Below are positions 44,451 through 54,604 of a DNA stretch of 64,000 nucleotides, in pieces; the stretch's first letter is position 1; each line of letters begins with the position of its first letter. A program made the position numbers and the translations under genes. The notes under the pieces are model-generated. The model saw nothing but the letters and a program-made list of their open reading frames with translations. It was not told the DNA's origin and made no database searches. The stretch spans positions 62,001 to 126,000 of the forward strand of contig JAACJM010000218.1 of assembly GCA_013368315.1 (NCBI GenBank). The letters run 5' to 3'. The DNA comes from Tetrapyrgos nigripes (Eukaryota; Basidiomycota; Agaricomycetes; Agaricales; Campanellaceae).

Positions 44451-44850
44451 GATATACGACGAGGTTTCCGAGGGCGATGCAGCTTCGCGAGCGGGTTCTG
44501 GAGTTGATACTCCTCCCCAGACTCCTGCTGCTACCGTTACCACTCCGGATTCTACGCCACCTCGCACGAAGAAGTCCACCCCTTCAAAATCTTCGTCTGG
44601 AGTCTCGACCAAGTCTCCCACATTCTCGAGGAAGAAGAAGGACGCGATGCAGCAGATTGCATTGGCTGGTGAGAGGGACCAAGGAACGGAGGAGGATGAG
44701 GAAACCGCTTCCCCAGTGTCCACGCGTAGCCGTTCGCGTCGTCACGAAGGTTCTCCTCCGGCTCGTTCCCGTTCGCGTAATGCGCTGTCTCCCAGGGTCA
44801 CTTTCAGTAAACCCATCTCTTCCTTCTCCAACGATGAGGAGGAAGTTTGA
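44440..44850 (+). pseudogene. 3' terminal exon of an unknown gene (5' part missing)
   Basis: An open frame through ..YDEVSEGDAASRAGSGVD, then TPPRTKKSTPSKSSSGVSTK, KKKDAMQQIALAGERDQGTE, SPVSTRSRSRRHEGSPPARS and SNDEEEV-stop. It is low-complexity, basic and serine-rich with an acidic tail, such as is seen in nuclear or Gag-like proteins. No domain. The 5' continuation runs into the 100-bp tandem repeat, so the start is lost or lies in another frame. GAATAAATC at about 45048 could be its polyadenylation signal. Codons are CG-rich, like the next gene and element E. Confidence 0.5.
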
Positions 44851-45351
44851 AGCATGTAAGTCCTTGATATTCTTCTTTTATTTTCTTCTAACTATTCTTT
44901 TATAGTCATCTTACTTTATCTGCATACTTTCTTGTCACTCGAATGACTTCGCGTAGTATTACTACTTCTACCTGTCGCTTCTGAGTTGTATCACTACTAT
45001 CCTGCTTGTTTTCTTGCTGTCTGGTTGCTTTCTGTACATAGATGCACTGAATAAATCAATCTTGTACCTTCTTTCTTTTGTGTGTTTTTAAGGTCTAAGT
45101 CAATCTTAAGATTCTTCAGGGTTGTAATACTGGTGCTATAGTAGTTGAAATGAGGCATGGTGTTACCCTGATGTACACATGGAGAAAATCGAAATCTTTC
45201 TGATTATTCCGGATCTTTGTGTTATCTTGACACCACCATCTCCCCCCAACTAAATTGAATCATCGTCCCGATGATAGCGGTATCGTGAGGCTCCCTTGCC
45301 AAGGTTCGCGAACACACTTTATGTGGTCGTCTCCCTAGCTCTTAGGTTCGC

Positions 45352-45363
45352 GAAGGCTATAAA
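45352..45363 (+). promoter_or_regulatory. TATA-like box before the 45441 gene
   Basis: GAAGGCTATAAAAAAGCGC lies about 85 bp before the ATG, next to two TTCGCGAA words (45304, 45343). Confidence 0.5.
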
Positions 45364-45440
45364 AAAGCGCATTCAAACTCACACTTTCTTTCCAACCGTC
45401 TTCTTATTACTCAGAGCTTCATACTCATCGCTCTTTTGTT

Positions 45441-46704
45441 ATGTCCCAAAACTCAAAAACTTCTGAACTGTTCGATGCTTCCAGCTGGAGGGACCAAGCA
45501 GCTTTTCTCGAGAGCAACCTCGCTGGATCCCTCAAGTTTGGTAAGGAGAAGGATCAACGTGCTGCTGTTATTGCGTTCGGAGATCATTTGGTGAGTGGTA
45601 TCAAATACACTCGTTCTTATTTATTGACTTGTCTTACTTCGCAGGCCCTTCCCAGCGATCCGGTTACCTTCAAAAAGGATGCTGAGTCGGTGAAGGTCAT
45701 GGTGGACGGTCTCAAGACCATTGAGAACACTACCAAGGCCAATCCGATGGGGGCCTTACATTGTGTGAACAGTGTTAGGCAATTCCTTGCGTTAATCGGA
45801 CATGGTCCTCCTCTTCCTGAGGATAAGGATCGTCCCGTGAAACGGAACACTAGGGTATTCTTCTTTTCTTAGCTTCGCGTAGAGCTGTTGCTAATGCCTT
45901 CTTTAGTCTAGGCAGATTATCACCGATGATGACATCGAGGATGTCACTGGCGATGTTGAGGTAAGTCTAGAGAGCATGTTCGCGTATGGTCCCTTTTACC
46001 GAGTTTTGTTCACCCAGATGGTTGAGCCTGGTATCAAGGTCTCTGTTCATGCTCCCCCTAAGGCTAAGCTTGCGAAGATTCCTAAGAACTCAGCTAGTTC
46101 CGTGAGTACTGTTCACATTTCATTCTTCTTTTATACTTAGTATCTGGACTCTTTATAGACACCTTCCCGAGCCAGTGCGACCCCTGCTAGGGCTACTACG
46201 GTGTGTATTCCCTATCACATGGTGCCTGGTGTCAATACGACATCTCGCGAATACAGAAAAGCTAATTTCTATATTGCTAAGTCGGATACCTCTCGTCGAG
46301 GACAAATTGGAGGTACCTCTTCCAACTTTAACCCGCTAACTTCAGGTGTGTGTTAAGCCTGTTGCCTTCGCGAAGGTTGAACTGACTTTGCGTACACAGA
46401 ACAAGAGAAGCTTCTCGCCGTTGACCCTTCCGAGCTTTTGCAGGATGTCAACCTGCTTCCTTTCGTGGTTTTCAACGAACTCCCTCCTGAGGTTCTTAAC
46501 GCTATCAAGAACTTTCTTGCGAATGAAATCCTTTCTGTTCGCCACCAAATCCAGTTCCACATGCAGTCCTATCAGAGTTTACACTCTTCTTACCAGGAGG
46601 TCGTTCGCGTACATTTGGCACGTACTCAACTCGAGGATTCTGTTGTTCGCGAATCTGATTCGCCAGCGGACAAGGTTGCGAGTGGTAGTGGAGCGAAGGC
46701 ATAG
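45441..46704 (+). CDS. Multi-exon gene of unknown function
   Basis: Exons read with confidence: 45441-45590, 45645-45854, 45916-45960, 46018-46101 and 46159-46200, all in phase 0 with GT..AG introns of 54-61 nt. One or two middle exons (about 46260-46345) are unclear. The last exon runs from about 46400 to the TAA-type end at 46704. N-terminus: MSQNSKTSELFDASSWRDQA. The first two exons give a helical region (..VMVDGLKTIENTTKANPMGA..), followed by an acidic patch (IITDDDIEDVTGDVE), a Lys/Pro/Ser linker and a helical C-terminus (PEVLNAIKNFLANEILSVRH, then QIQFHMQSYQSLHSSYQEVV). No known domain. It converges on the pol of element E and shares its TCGCGA-rich composition, so it may belong to that element (Gag-like) or be a host gene. 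Confidence 0.65.
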
Positions 46705-46944
46705 TTCTTTCGTTATGCAACTTTAACCCGTTAGATGGGTCTTCTTCGGTCTTTACACTGGTCTTGGTACTTCGTCCTAGGTATACTTGTCTTCGCGAAG
46801 TAGTAGTTATTGCAATACATGCCTAGTACTTCATTTCTTTTTGGGTGAACTAAGTAACACAACGTCTATGCGACTCAGGCTTTCGATTTTGAGTAATGTC
46901 GCCAACGGAGGTACAACCATATGTCACTGCCTTTGTGTTTATAC

Positions 46945-47030
46945 ACGCTGATGGTGTAGTGGTAACACAGCTGTGACATGAGGCTCATACTTCAATCGCA
47001 GCAGTCCCTGGTTCGAATCCGGGTTAGCGC
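46945..47030 (+). tRNA. tRNA-like sequence, possibly intron-containing or SINE head
   Basis: A box TGGTGTAGTGG (46952-46962) and canonical B box GGTTCGAATCC (47010-47020). Acceptor ACGCTGA (46945-46951) pairs with TTAGCGC (47024-47030) except for the first pair. The D stem GTGT/ACAC is perfect, and the T stem CCTGG/CCGGG pairs. The anticodon stem GCTGT/GCAGC encloses 23 nt instead of 7, which would fit an intron of about 16 nt, but the loop lacks the usual U33 and no anticodon can be assigned. The first T-run is about 95 bp downstream. It is either a decayed tRNA or the promoter of a tRNA-derived SINE. Confidence 0.6.
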
Positions 47031-47144
47031 TGGCTTCCCTCGCCCCGGGTATTGTGGAAGTTGGCCTGTTGTGCAGCGTGTAGCTGGCATCCGGTCTACA
47101 ACACATTTACCTGGGGCAGGGAAGTCTATCTTTTTAGACTTTCC

Positions 47145-50100
47145 CTACTCGGTGACATTCTGTGCCCTTCTTTGAGCACGTGTGCGTACTCCGACTTCAT
47201 CCGGGTTTTCTTCTTCTGGTTCAACCTTGCGTGGTTCTTCCTGTGTAGTTGAAGGTTCGAGCTCAACTAATTCGTCGTTGTCGTCAAACTGTGGAACTCG
47301 AAGGTTAGGAATAGCATCAAATATATAATCCCTATCAGGTGTCCAATCCTCATCTCGAAGTTCTTCTTCCTGTACCATCTTATTCAGTTGTTCAGGACTC
47401 AGATCTATTAGAGAGTGGATATTCTCTGGTAACTCTATCGGTTTATATCTAGCTTTGTGGGGAAGTAGGCGGAAGGCTGCTACCTTCTCGCGAAGTACTG
47501 ATCCATCCATTTCTGCTAGTATATACGCACCACCACGCGTCCTACGAATGACTATCATTGGACCTAAGTATCTAGGATACATCTTCCGGTCTAGATTCTT
47601 TTCAATTCGCGTATTGCGTAGTTGTACTAGAGTTCCAGGTTTGAAATCCCAATCTTTGATTACATGTCTGTATTCCTTCTCGAATCTTCTTAATTCTCTT
47701 CTTTTGCGTTCGTCTATGCGGGCTATCATATCTTCTATATGTACACGATGTTTAGCTAAAGCTTGAGCTCGATAACCAACTAACTCTTCTGTAGTAAGCA
47801 CGTGATTCGGTAGTTTTACCAACCACGTAGACTCAACTATGTCTAGAGGTAGTATCGGTTCAGCTCCTAGTGTTATGAAGTAAGGTGAACAACCAAGTCC
47901 CTTTCTTACTGTCACTCGATCTGACCAAAGTACAGGTTTCAAGAACCAGTACCACTTCACTAGATCTCCACCAGTTGCTTTCACTAGAGCTTGTCTTATG
48001 TCAAAGTGTGCCCTTTCAATGATACCATTTGCCTGTGAGTTGTAGGCAGAAATGGTTATACCCCTGATACCATACTTAATTTCTAACCACTTAAGTACTG
48101 CTATCATTTGAGGTGCATTATCCATCACTATTTCTTCTGGACAACCCCATCTGCAAATAATGTCTTCGAAGAGCCAGTCAGCGATACCTTTCGCGTTGTC
48201 TTGTTGTAAGGCTCGCGCTTCTGACCATCTAGACAAAGCACATCTACCATGTACTACATGTTTACAGCCATTACTAGCTGGAGATACTTTGAAGACGTCT
48301 ACATGAACTTTTTGGAATAAAGAAGGTGTATATGTTACAGTAGGAGGTATCCTTACATGTTGTAGAAGTCGATCTTGGCACGTCTGACAAGAGGATACAA
48401 ACCAGTTGACATCCTTCTCGAGCTCAGGCCACCAGAATCGCTTCTCGAGCATAGCTGTGGTTGCGTAGACACCTTTATGACCAAGGTGGTCATGCACAGC
48501 TTGCATCATATACATTCTCTTCCCTTGTGGTACTACTAGAAGGGGTTGATTCCCCCCAACTGGACTTTTCCTGTAGAATCGTCCTTCAGTATCTACGAAG
48601 AACTTTGATAGTAGTTTCTCGAACTGTTGTCTTTTCTTCTTTGTTTTCCATCTTCGTTCTGTAGGATCTATTAGATATTCTTTAATATCTAAAAGTAAGC
48701 CATCCATCTCTTTCGCAGCTGAAGACCTATGTGTATCACTATAGGGATGCTTCGCAACATGTTCTTCCGTAGTTTCAGGCAGCAGGGTTGTCTGCGCGAA
48801 CTGAGCTACAGTAGCTAGAGAGAGATGCTGTACTTCATCTGTTCTTTTCTTGATCATTCTTTCTTCATCTAGAACTTCTTGAATGTCGTCTTCGATCTCT
48901 TCAAAGCTTCTAGCTACTTGATTCAAGTATTCTCCTCTATTATCAATAGACTTTTTGAAATCCTCGAAGTCGAAGGTGTCATCGTCATTCTCATCATACT
49001 TCATGAAGGGAATGGGTGCACCATCGTCAACATCCATCAGTTCTTCTTCAGAGGGCAGTGTTCGACGCTGCGAACTTATCGTGGGAGGTCTTCGCGAGAG
49101 GCCATCAGCCAACGCGTGACTTGTTCCTTTGACATGAATGAGCTCGAAGTGATACTTTCTAACATCCTCAATCCACCTATTAATTGTAGCGTTCGGACCA
49201 CAACTAGGGTTGTCGAGCATGCCTCTGATATAGCTCGCGTCGGTATATACTTTCAGTTTCCTACATCCATAAGTCATATAATACGAATCTTCGAGTGCTA
49301 GCTTCAAACCATACAACTCTCGTTTAGGTTGAGAGAATCTAGCTTCCCTCTCGTTAAGAGTTATTGAACCAAAGTAAATGTAGTTCTTCTTCTTAGGATC
49401 GTGAGGATCAACCTGGTACAAGTAATAACCGACAGCCATATAGGAAGTATCTACTCCCACACAAATTCCTTCTTTATCATCGTAATTCACTGCTTGTAGT
49501 GGTGGGGCTATCGCGAGCGCAACCTTTACTTTATCAAAGGCGCTCTGCTGCTCTGGACCCCAAGTCCATGGGACTTTTCCCGTAAGCTTGTTTAACGCCG
49601 CTGTTATCTTTGCGTAGTCTCTAACAAACATTCGCAGCTGACCCGATGTCCCTGGAAAACTTCTTAGTTCAGGTAGATTTAAAGGTGTAGGCCACGATAT
49701 CAAGGTCTCCAACTTTTTAGGATCTATCTCGCGTCCTTCATAAGAGCATAAGTGTCCTACCACAGTAGCTTGTGGTACACACAAGAAACTCTTCTTGCCT
49801 GAGAACGTTCCTCCAGCATAGGTCAGTTGTTGAACGATCCTATTTAAGCCTTGGAAGTGTTCCCAAATGAATTTTCTTATGCCTGGGTTCTCTGGTATAG
49901 TCTCGTAGCCGCCTCCAGGTAACTCGTACCTAGTAGGTGGTCCTCGAACAGGTACATCGTCAATATAAGGTATAGTTAGATGAGGTATCTCATCCTTGAA
50001 GATGTGGGTAACATCATCATGGAATATTGGGACCGAATTCGTCCAACCCATAGGTAGCTTGACAAGTCTATGCAATCCAAAGGGTGTTTGGAACGCTGTC

Positions 50101-50945
50101 ATGTCTCGCGACTCAGGAGCGAGATACCTGTGATCATAACCAACAAATATATCGAATAGCCCTAGACAAGAGGCACCCATGAAGTTCCTAGCAACATCAG
50201 CAGTGGCAGGTGGAATACCTGTGTGCTGAATAGTTACTTTGTTCAAGGGCTCTAGACTATGTACAATTTGAACCTTGCCATCTTTCTTAAGTACGCAGAA
50301 CCATCTACCCCTGTATGAACCATTCGAGGGTTCATAAGTACCAGCTGCAATCTTTTCGCGAATGAGGTCGTAGACCTCTTTATGCTTGCCAGGAGTAACT
50401 GGAATAGGTCTTTCGTTCCAGGGAACATGTGGAGCTGTAGGAATACGAATTGGAGGGAAGAATTCTCGTTTGAAGTTCCCTGCTTCGCTAGTCTGCCACG
50501 CGAAGCCTGGTTCGTGTTTCAACATGAAATCATGCAACAGTTTTCGTTCCTCTGGTTGTAGAAATCCTTCCGGATGGTTTGCGTCTATGATTTCTTTACG
50601 TTCGAGAGTGTACCTTTCACCAGGCACAAACTCGGGCGGGTTGGGATTAAGTACTGGCATACCTTCGAGAGGGTTGCCAGTGATATCCCTAGTGATTCTG
50701 AATTCTTCAGGTAAGGTATCTTTGACCGGTCGAACCTTTATAGCGACTGGCTTATACTTACCATATACTTCTACCACTCCGGCGTCAAAACGCTGCTCCG
50801 AACAAATTTGAACACCTGTGGAACAAGCTCGCAAGGATGGAAGGATGGCCAGATCATTTGAGCTTCCCATTCTTTTACTCACTTTTGGCTTAGTATTAAA
50901 ATATCTTTTGTAGATGATACTCAAGAGAGAAGAAAAATTGCGCAA
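47145..50945 (-). CDS. Element E: intact 1266-codon Ty3-type Pol (RT, RNase H, integrase)
   Basis: One uninterrupted frame. RT about residues 215-350: WFCVLKKDGKVQIVHSLEPL, FDIFVGYDHRYLAPESRDMT, FGLHRLVKLPMGWTNSVPIF and the catalytic YIDD (IPYIDDVPVRGP). RNase H about 495-630: ICVGVDTSYMAVGYYL, SQPKRELYGLKLALEDSYYM, KVYTDASYIRGML and HALADGLSRR. Integrase zinc region H-H-C-C about 840-890 (HDHLGHKGVYATTAML, then SCQTCQ). DDE core: HVDVFKVSP, VMDNAPQM, NGIIERAHFDIRQ. C-terminal domain: KPGTLVQLRNTRIEKNLDRK, MYPRYLGPMIVIRR. No protease is in this frame. At its 5' end a GTAAGG..AG segment (50986-50914) suggests an upstream exon, cut off by copia D. Not CpG-decayed. Confidence 0.9.
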   Translation of the reverse strand: MRNFSSLLSIIYKRYFNTKPKVSKRMGSSNDLAILPSLRACSTGVQICSEQRFDAGVVEVYGKYKPVAIKVRPVKDTLPEEFRITRDITGNPLEGMPVLNPNPPEFVPGERYTLERKEIIDANHPEGFLQPEERKLLHDFMLKHEPGFAWQTSEAGNFKREFFPPIRIPTAPHVPWNERPIPVTPGKHKEVYDLIREKIAAGTYEPSNGSYRGRWFCVLKKDGKVQIVHSLEPLNKVTIQHTGIPPATADVARNFMGASCLGLFDIFVGYDHRYLAPESRDMTAFQTPFGLHRLVKLPMGWTNSVPIFHDDVTHIFKDEIPHLTIPYIDDVPVRGPPTRYELPGGGYETIPENPGIRKFIWEHFQGLNRIVQQLTYAGGTFSGKKSFLCVPQATVVGHLCSYEGREIDPKKLETLISWPTPLNLPELRSFPGTSGQLRMFVRDYAKITAALNKLTGKVPWTWGPEQQSAFDKVKVALAIAPPLQAVNYDDKEGICVGVDTSYMAVGYYLYQVDPHDPKKKNYIYFGSITLNEREARFSQPKRELYGLKLALEDSYYMTYGCRKLKVYTDASYIRGMLDNPSCGPNATINRWIEDVRKYHFELIHVKGTSHALADGLSRRPPTISSQRRTLPSEEELMDVDDGAPIPFMKYDENDDDTFDFEDFKKSIDNRGEYLNQVARSFEEIEDDIQEVLDEERMIKKRTDEVQHLSLATVAQFAQTTLLPETTEEHVAKHPYSDTHRSSAAKEMDGLLLDIKEYLIDPTERRWKTKKKRQQFEKLLSKFFVDTEGRFYRKSPVGGNQPLLVVPQGKRMYMMQAVHDHLGHKGVYATTAMLEKRFWWPELEKDVNWFVSSCQTCQDRLLQHVRIPPTVTYTPSLFQKVHVDVFKVSPASNGCKHVVHGRCALSRWSEARALQQDNAKGIADWLFEDIICRWGCPEEIVMDNAPQMIAVLKWLEIKYGIRGITISAYNSQANGIIERAHFDIRQALVKATGGDLVKWYWFLKPVLWSDRVTVRKGLGCSPYFITLGAEPILPLDIVESTWLVKLPNHVLTTEELVGYRAQALAKHRVHIEDMIARIDERKRRELRRFEKEYRHVIKDWDFKPGTLVQLRNTRIEKNLDRKMYPRYLGPMIVIRRTRGGAYILAEMDGSVLREKVAAFRLLPHKARYKPIELPENIHSLIDLSPEQLNKMVQEEELRDEDWTPDRDYIFDAIPNLRVPQFDDNDELVELEPSTTQEEPRKVEPEEENPDEVGVRTRAQRRAQNVTE

Positions 50946-51286
50946 GGTCAGAAAAAATCCTTACCTGGTCATGGATATCCCTCATCCTCATCAAGAAACC
51001 CTAGCTGGACTCAATGTCTAGCTATCTTCATCACACAGACTCGATGGATATTCCAAACCTTCATGGTTCTTCTGAAGCAGGAGCTGTAGCAGCTGACGTG
51101 CCTGTTTTGGTTACTACAGCAGCAGAAGACATCCAGTTTGGATTGTAGGCATGAGAGTCTTTTCCTTGGGTATCTCCAACTAGCAGATAATGTTGCTGAC
51201 AAACTTTGATAACGGCTTTCCAAGTTGCCCGCCTACAGCATTTCTGCAGAGTTTCACAGACTGATATGTACCACTGTAGCCTGCTA

Positions 51287-51585
51287 TGTTGGATTTTGTG
51301 GCTGTATATAGGCAAGACGGACTCATCTCCGGTATTTCAAACTTTCTCGATTGTTTACTTACTCCTGTCTCATCTCCATTTGGTACATAATGTGTAACAT
51401 AGTCATGTATACCTCAGCGGTTTCTCTTCACTCGCTAAGGTTAGTATATTTATTCCCTTTCTTAGTATCTATACTGATATCATTGTAGTTCAAGTCTCTT
51501 TGATCTAGGTATTTAATATATTCAGTGGTTTATCTTCACTCGCTGAGTTCAAGTCTCTTTGATCTAGTGAAGTATATATTCTACA
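51287..51585 (+). repeat. 5' LTR of copia element D
   Basis: 299 bp, TGTTGGATTTTGTGG...ATTCTACA, with a TATATAGG box near 51305. It contains an internal duplication of CTTCACTCGCT(A/G)AG and TTCAAGTCTCTTTGATCTAG. It is followed by GGTTATTGGGCCCCGCCC, the presumed primer-binding site region. The 3' LTR is absent. Confidence 0.7.
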
Positions 51586-51751
51586 GGTTATTGGGCCCCG
51601 CCCAGTTACCCTAGTGTGATACTGCTCAAGTGCAAATGTCTACTACCCCTGAAACCTCTCCTACCAATGATACCAGTACTGAATGTCATCCAGTTTGTTT
51701 TGAGGTTTAGGAAATATCTTCTATCCTCATCCCAACCCCAACGTATCCCAT

Positions 51752-53891
51752 GTGTCCTCCCCCGAGTCTGATCTGAACAGTAGCAATGGAGAGAATGGTA
51801 ACACTGGATCTGGTTCTACGACCCCCACAATTTACAATCTACCCTGCCAGCAAACAGCTCCACCAGGATACCCCTCTCAACCCCCATCCCCAGGAGGTCA
51901 ACCCCATGTCTTTCCTACCCCTAACTCCCAATCATTTCAGCAAATGCAGCCCCAGTCCATTCTGCCACTGATGGCTGTGCCCTTGCCACAGCATCCACCT
52001 GCTCAGCAGCAGTGGAATAGCAGACAAGCTCCCCGCTTTCCGCCACCACCTCCAAATGTGTTTATCCTGATGTTTCAACCTATTCCTGTGCCACCCATTG
52101 TCCCTATTCCCAATCTGAATCATTTAATTGGCGTTCACCCCTGGAATGTCATTGCACAGCATGTGAGACCCCTCAATGGCTTTGTACCCCCTCACTTGCC
52201 AGAACAATTGTTTGGACTAGGACAGAAAGCAGATTCTTGGCACTCAGTGCCAATACTGAAGGGTGAATCCAATTTCACAGAGTTCAGGCAAAGAGCTGAA
52301 ATTGCTGCTGCGGCAAGTGGCGTTTCAAGCGTTTTGAATCCACAATATGCAGATTACCATCCTAGGGAACTGTTGCAGAACAATCCCAACTATGATGCCA
52401 GTATGCATGCATACAGGACATAGCAGATGCTTGAAAATCAGACCAGGGCTCTACTTGCTGGCAAATTGCCAAGTGATATTATGTGATGGGCATTTCACGA
52501 GGCTCACTGCTGTCTGGATATCTGGATGCGACTTATTAGCTGTTTCCAGATTGCTTGCTGATCAAGATCTGGATGAATAGGACATGCGCAGATAACCTGA
52601 AAGTTAATCTGTGCAAGTGGCTAGAAGAGGATGACGATATCATTTGAAGAATCAGAGATGCTGGTGGTATCGTTTCAGAGCAAGAAAGACAGACTCATAT
52701 CTTATCATCCATTCCACTGTCCTACAAAACATACATTGGTCATTGAGCAGCCCAGGCTCATCTACTGAAGGAAAGAAGTCGGTTTCAATGGATGTGCAGT
52801 GTTACAACTGCAAAGGGTATGGGCATATGTCTCATGAGTGTCCTACTCTGAGAGAGCTGAGGGAGAATGTCGATGGGAATGGGAAGAAGTCGAGGAGGTG
52901 GAAAGAGAAAGGGAAAGGACAAGGAAATGCCTCAAACATCGAAAATGCCCCAGTAACTGGTAACACCACCAATACTGCCCCTATTTTGACTCCTTCTCAA
53001 TCCCAATCTCAATCCATCAGTTCTTTGAAATCTACTGGTCAAGCCAGCATGGTAGAGGAAGTCAATTACATGTACATGGCTGAACCACTGTCAGACAATG
53101 ACTGGTCAGACAAGGATGATGAGGATGATGAGATCCTCATACCTTTATCTCCCATGTTCCTCAATGTTCCTGAAAGTCCCTGAGAACATATCAGCAAATG
53201 TCAAGACTGATACAGAGGAAGAGTTACTCACCTCTGAGGAATTCTGGGACATCGAGACTACCCTTGCTGATTTGGGTAGTGATGTCAGCAATGCCAAGCT
53301 ACAGTTGGTGTGGCAGACGAACACCACACTAGTCACGATGCATGTGTCAGAGTGGCTGGTGGAGAAATTCAACTACAAGGTGTGGTTGGATGAAGACGAT
53401 GGAGAAAGTGAAGATGACAATGTAGAAAGGAGCGATAGTTCTAAGTCTGAGTTTGAGCTGAATGGATGTCCAGAACTCATGAAGGACGACAACATTTACA
53501 TGTGCATCACAGACTTAATGTTTATACCAAATGAGGGTATTAGCATTGATAGTCCAATGGAACCAGTCGTCATGCAGACAGATCCTATGTCTCCTACAGC
53601 AAGCATTTTCACAGTTAGCAACAGGCCTATGACTAGAGAATCCATCGTTCTTGATAGTGGGTGTACTCACCACATGTCACCTGATCCTTCCTTCTTCACT
53701 TCAACTCCAGAGTTGTGCCTGCACAAAACGTTTCACTCTGCTAACAAAGGAATGTTTAAAGCATTGTCCCAGGGCAAGGTGATTATATGCACTGAGAATG
53801 GCTCTATACCCATCAACAACATCCTATATGTCCCTGAACTCACAAATACTCTTGTTTCCATTGGAGAACTCGATGACGCTGGCTATGTAAT
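51752..53891 (+). pseudogene. Element D Gag and protease
   Basis: Gag begins MSSPESDLNSSNGENGN with a long Pro/Gln-rich N-terminus, then a core (PILKGESNFTEFRQRAEIAA, about 52250), a TAG at about 52423, and QMLENQTRALLAGKLPSDIM. Several stops and frameshifts follow (52480-52760). Zinc knuckle CYNCKGYGHMSHEC is at about 52800-52845. A frameshift near 53160 follows, then an acidic linker. The copia aspartic protease is at about 53640-53890: VLDSGCTHHMSPDPSFF, then GSIPINNILYVPELTNTLVS. The frame is broken after ..DDAGYVI by the MITE. The protease active-site triplet D-S-G is intact. Confidence 0.85.
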
Positions 53892-54453
53892 TAGGGCTGC
53901 GTGCTGTACCGTAATCATACAGTTTGTACAGGTAGTGTATGATAGTATGGGCCAGTACCATAAAAGCCATTTGACCAAATATGTATGGCTGTATTTGGTA
54001 CTGCCGTTGTATAGTTTGTACAGGTACGGGTTTGGTAATGCCTCGGCCAATAAATTGCTCACCTTTTTTGCGTCAACCGCTATCCAAAACTGTCCAATTC
54101 CATACCGAATTCAAGCTTGCCGCCCTAATCTGGATGAATTTATGCCAAAATGGTGGTCAAAGCAAGGGTAATGACCACTTACTTAGATGTCGCAAAGACC
54201 AAAAAGGTAAGCAAACCACCTACAGACGACCAGTAACATGTACTTACCATCTGATATGGATTGCAGATGAGGTGCTAGAGGCCCTCACTTCATGACAATA
54301 GTGAGTAAAATATATATTCTACACCGTAAACCCATACTGACTGTAATACTGCTGTACCCATACCTGTACCGTACTGTATATGATTTTTTCAACCAGTATT
54401 GACCCAGTACAAAATACAGGCATACCAGTAATACTGGACAGTGTGCAGCCCTA
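53892..54453. mobile_element. hAT-type MITE with 8-bp target duplication
   Basis: 562 bp flanked by the perfect 8-bp repeat TATGTAAT (53884-53891 and 54454-54461). Left end TAGGGCTGCGTGCTGTACC; right end, reverse-complemented, TAGGGCTGCACACTGTCC. TAGGG ends and 8-bp duplications are hAT hallmarks. The interior is rich in TACCGTA / GTACAGG words and has no transposase. Confidence 0.93.
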
Positions 54454-54475
54454 TATGTAATAATGTTAAAATCTG

Positions 54476-54604
54476 TTACGAGGCCTCTTAAAGGCCGAGT
54501 TAACTTAGGTCGACTTTTTCTATCTTCCCACGCCTGCAGATTTATATTGCAGTCTGGACCGGGTCCTCCAAGGACTAATGACGTTGACAACCACGACGTC
54601 ATGT
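54476..54604 (+). repeat. Repeat family R1, copy b
   Basis: Starts GTTACGAGGCCTCTTAAAGG and then CCGAGTTAACTTAGGTCGAC. It shares GTCTGGACCGGGTCC..AAGGAC and CCACGACGTCATG with copy c at 59585-59753. It truncates copia D. Confidence 0.7.

Larger units (their letters stand above)
51287..54475 (+). mobile_element. Copia element D, 5' half
   Basis: LTR, Gag, zinc knuckle and protease in order, ending inside the protease-integrase linker. The element is interrupted by a hAT-type MITE (53892-54453) and cut off at 54476 by an R1 repeat. Its left end lies next to the truncated 5' side of element E. Confidence 0.8.

Noticed and set aside
48879..49301. Plus-strand 140-codon open frame
   Set aside because: It lies antisense to the intact integrase/RNase H frame of element E and has no domain; a shadow frame. 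The same holds for 11096-11566 (minus) and 35128-35520 (plus).
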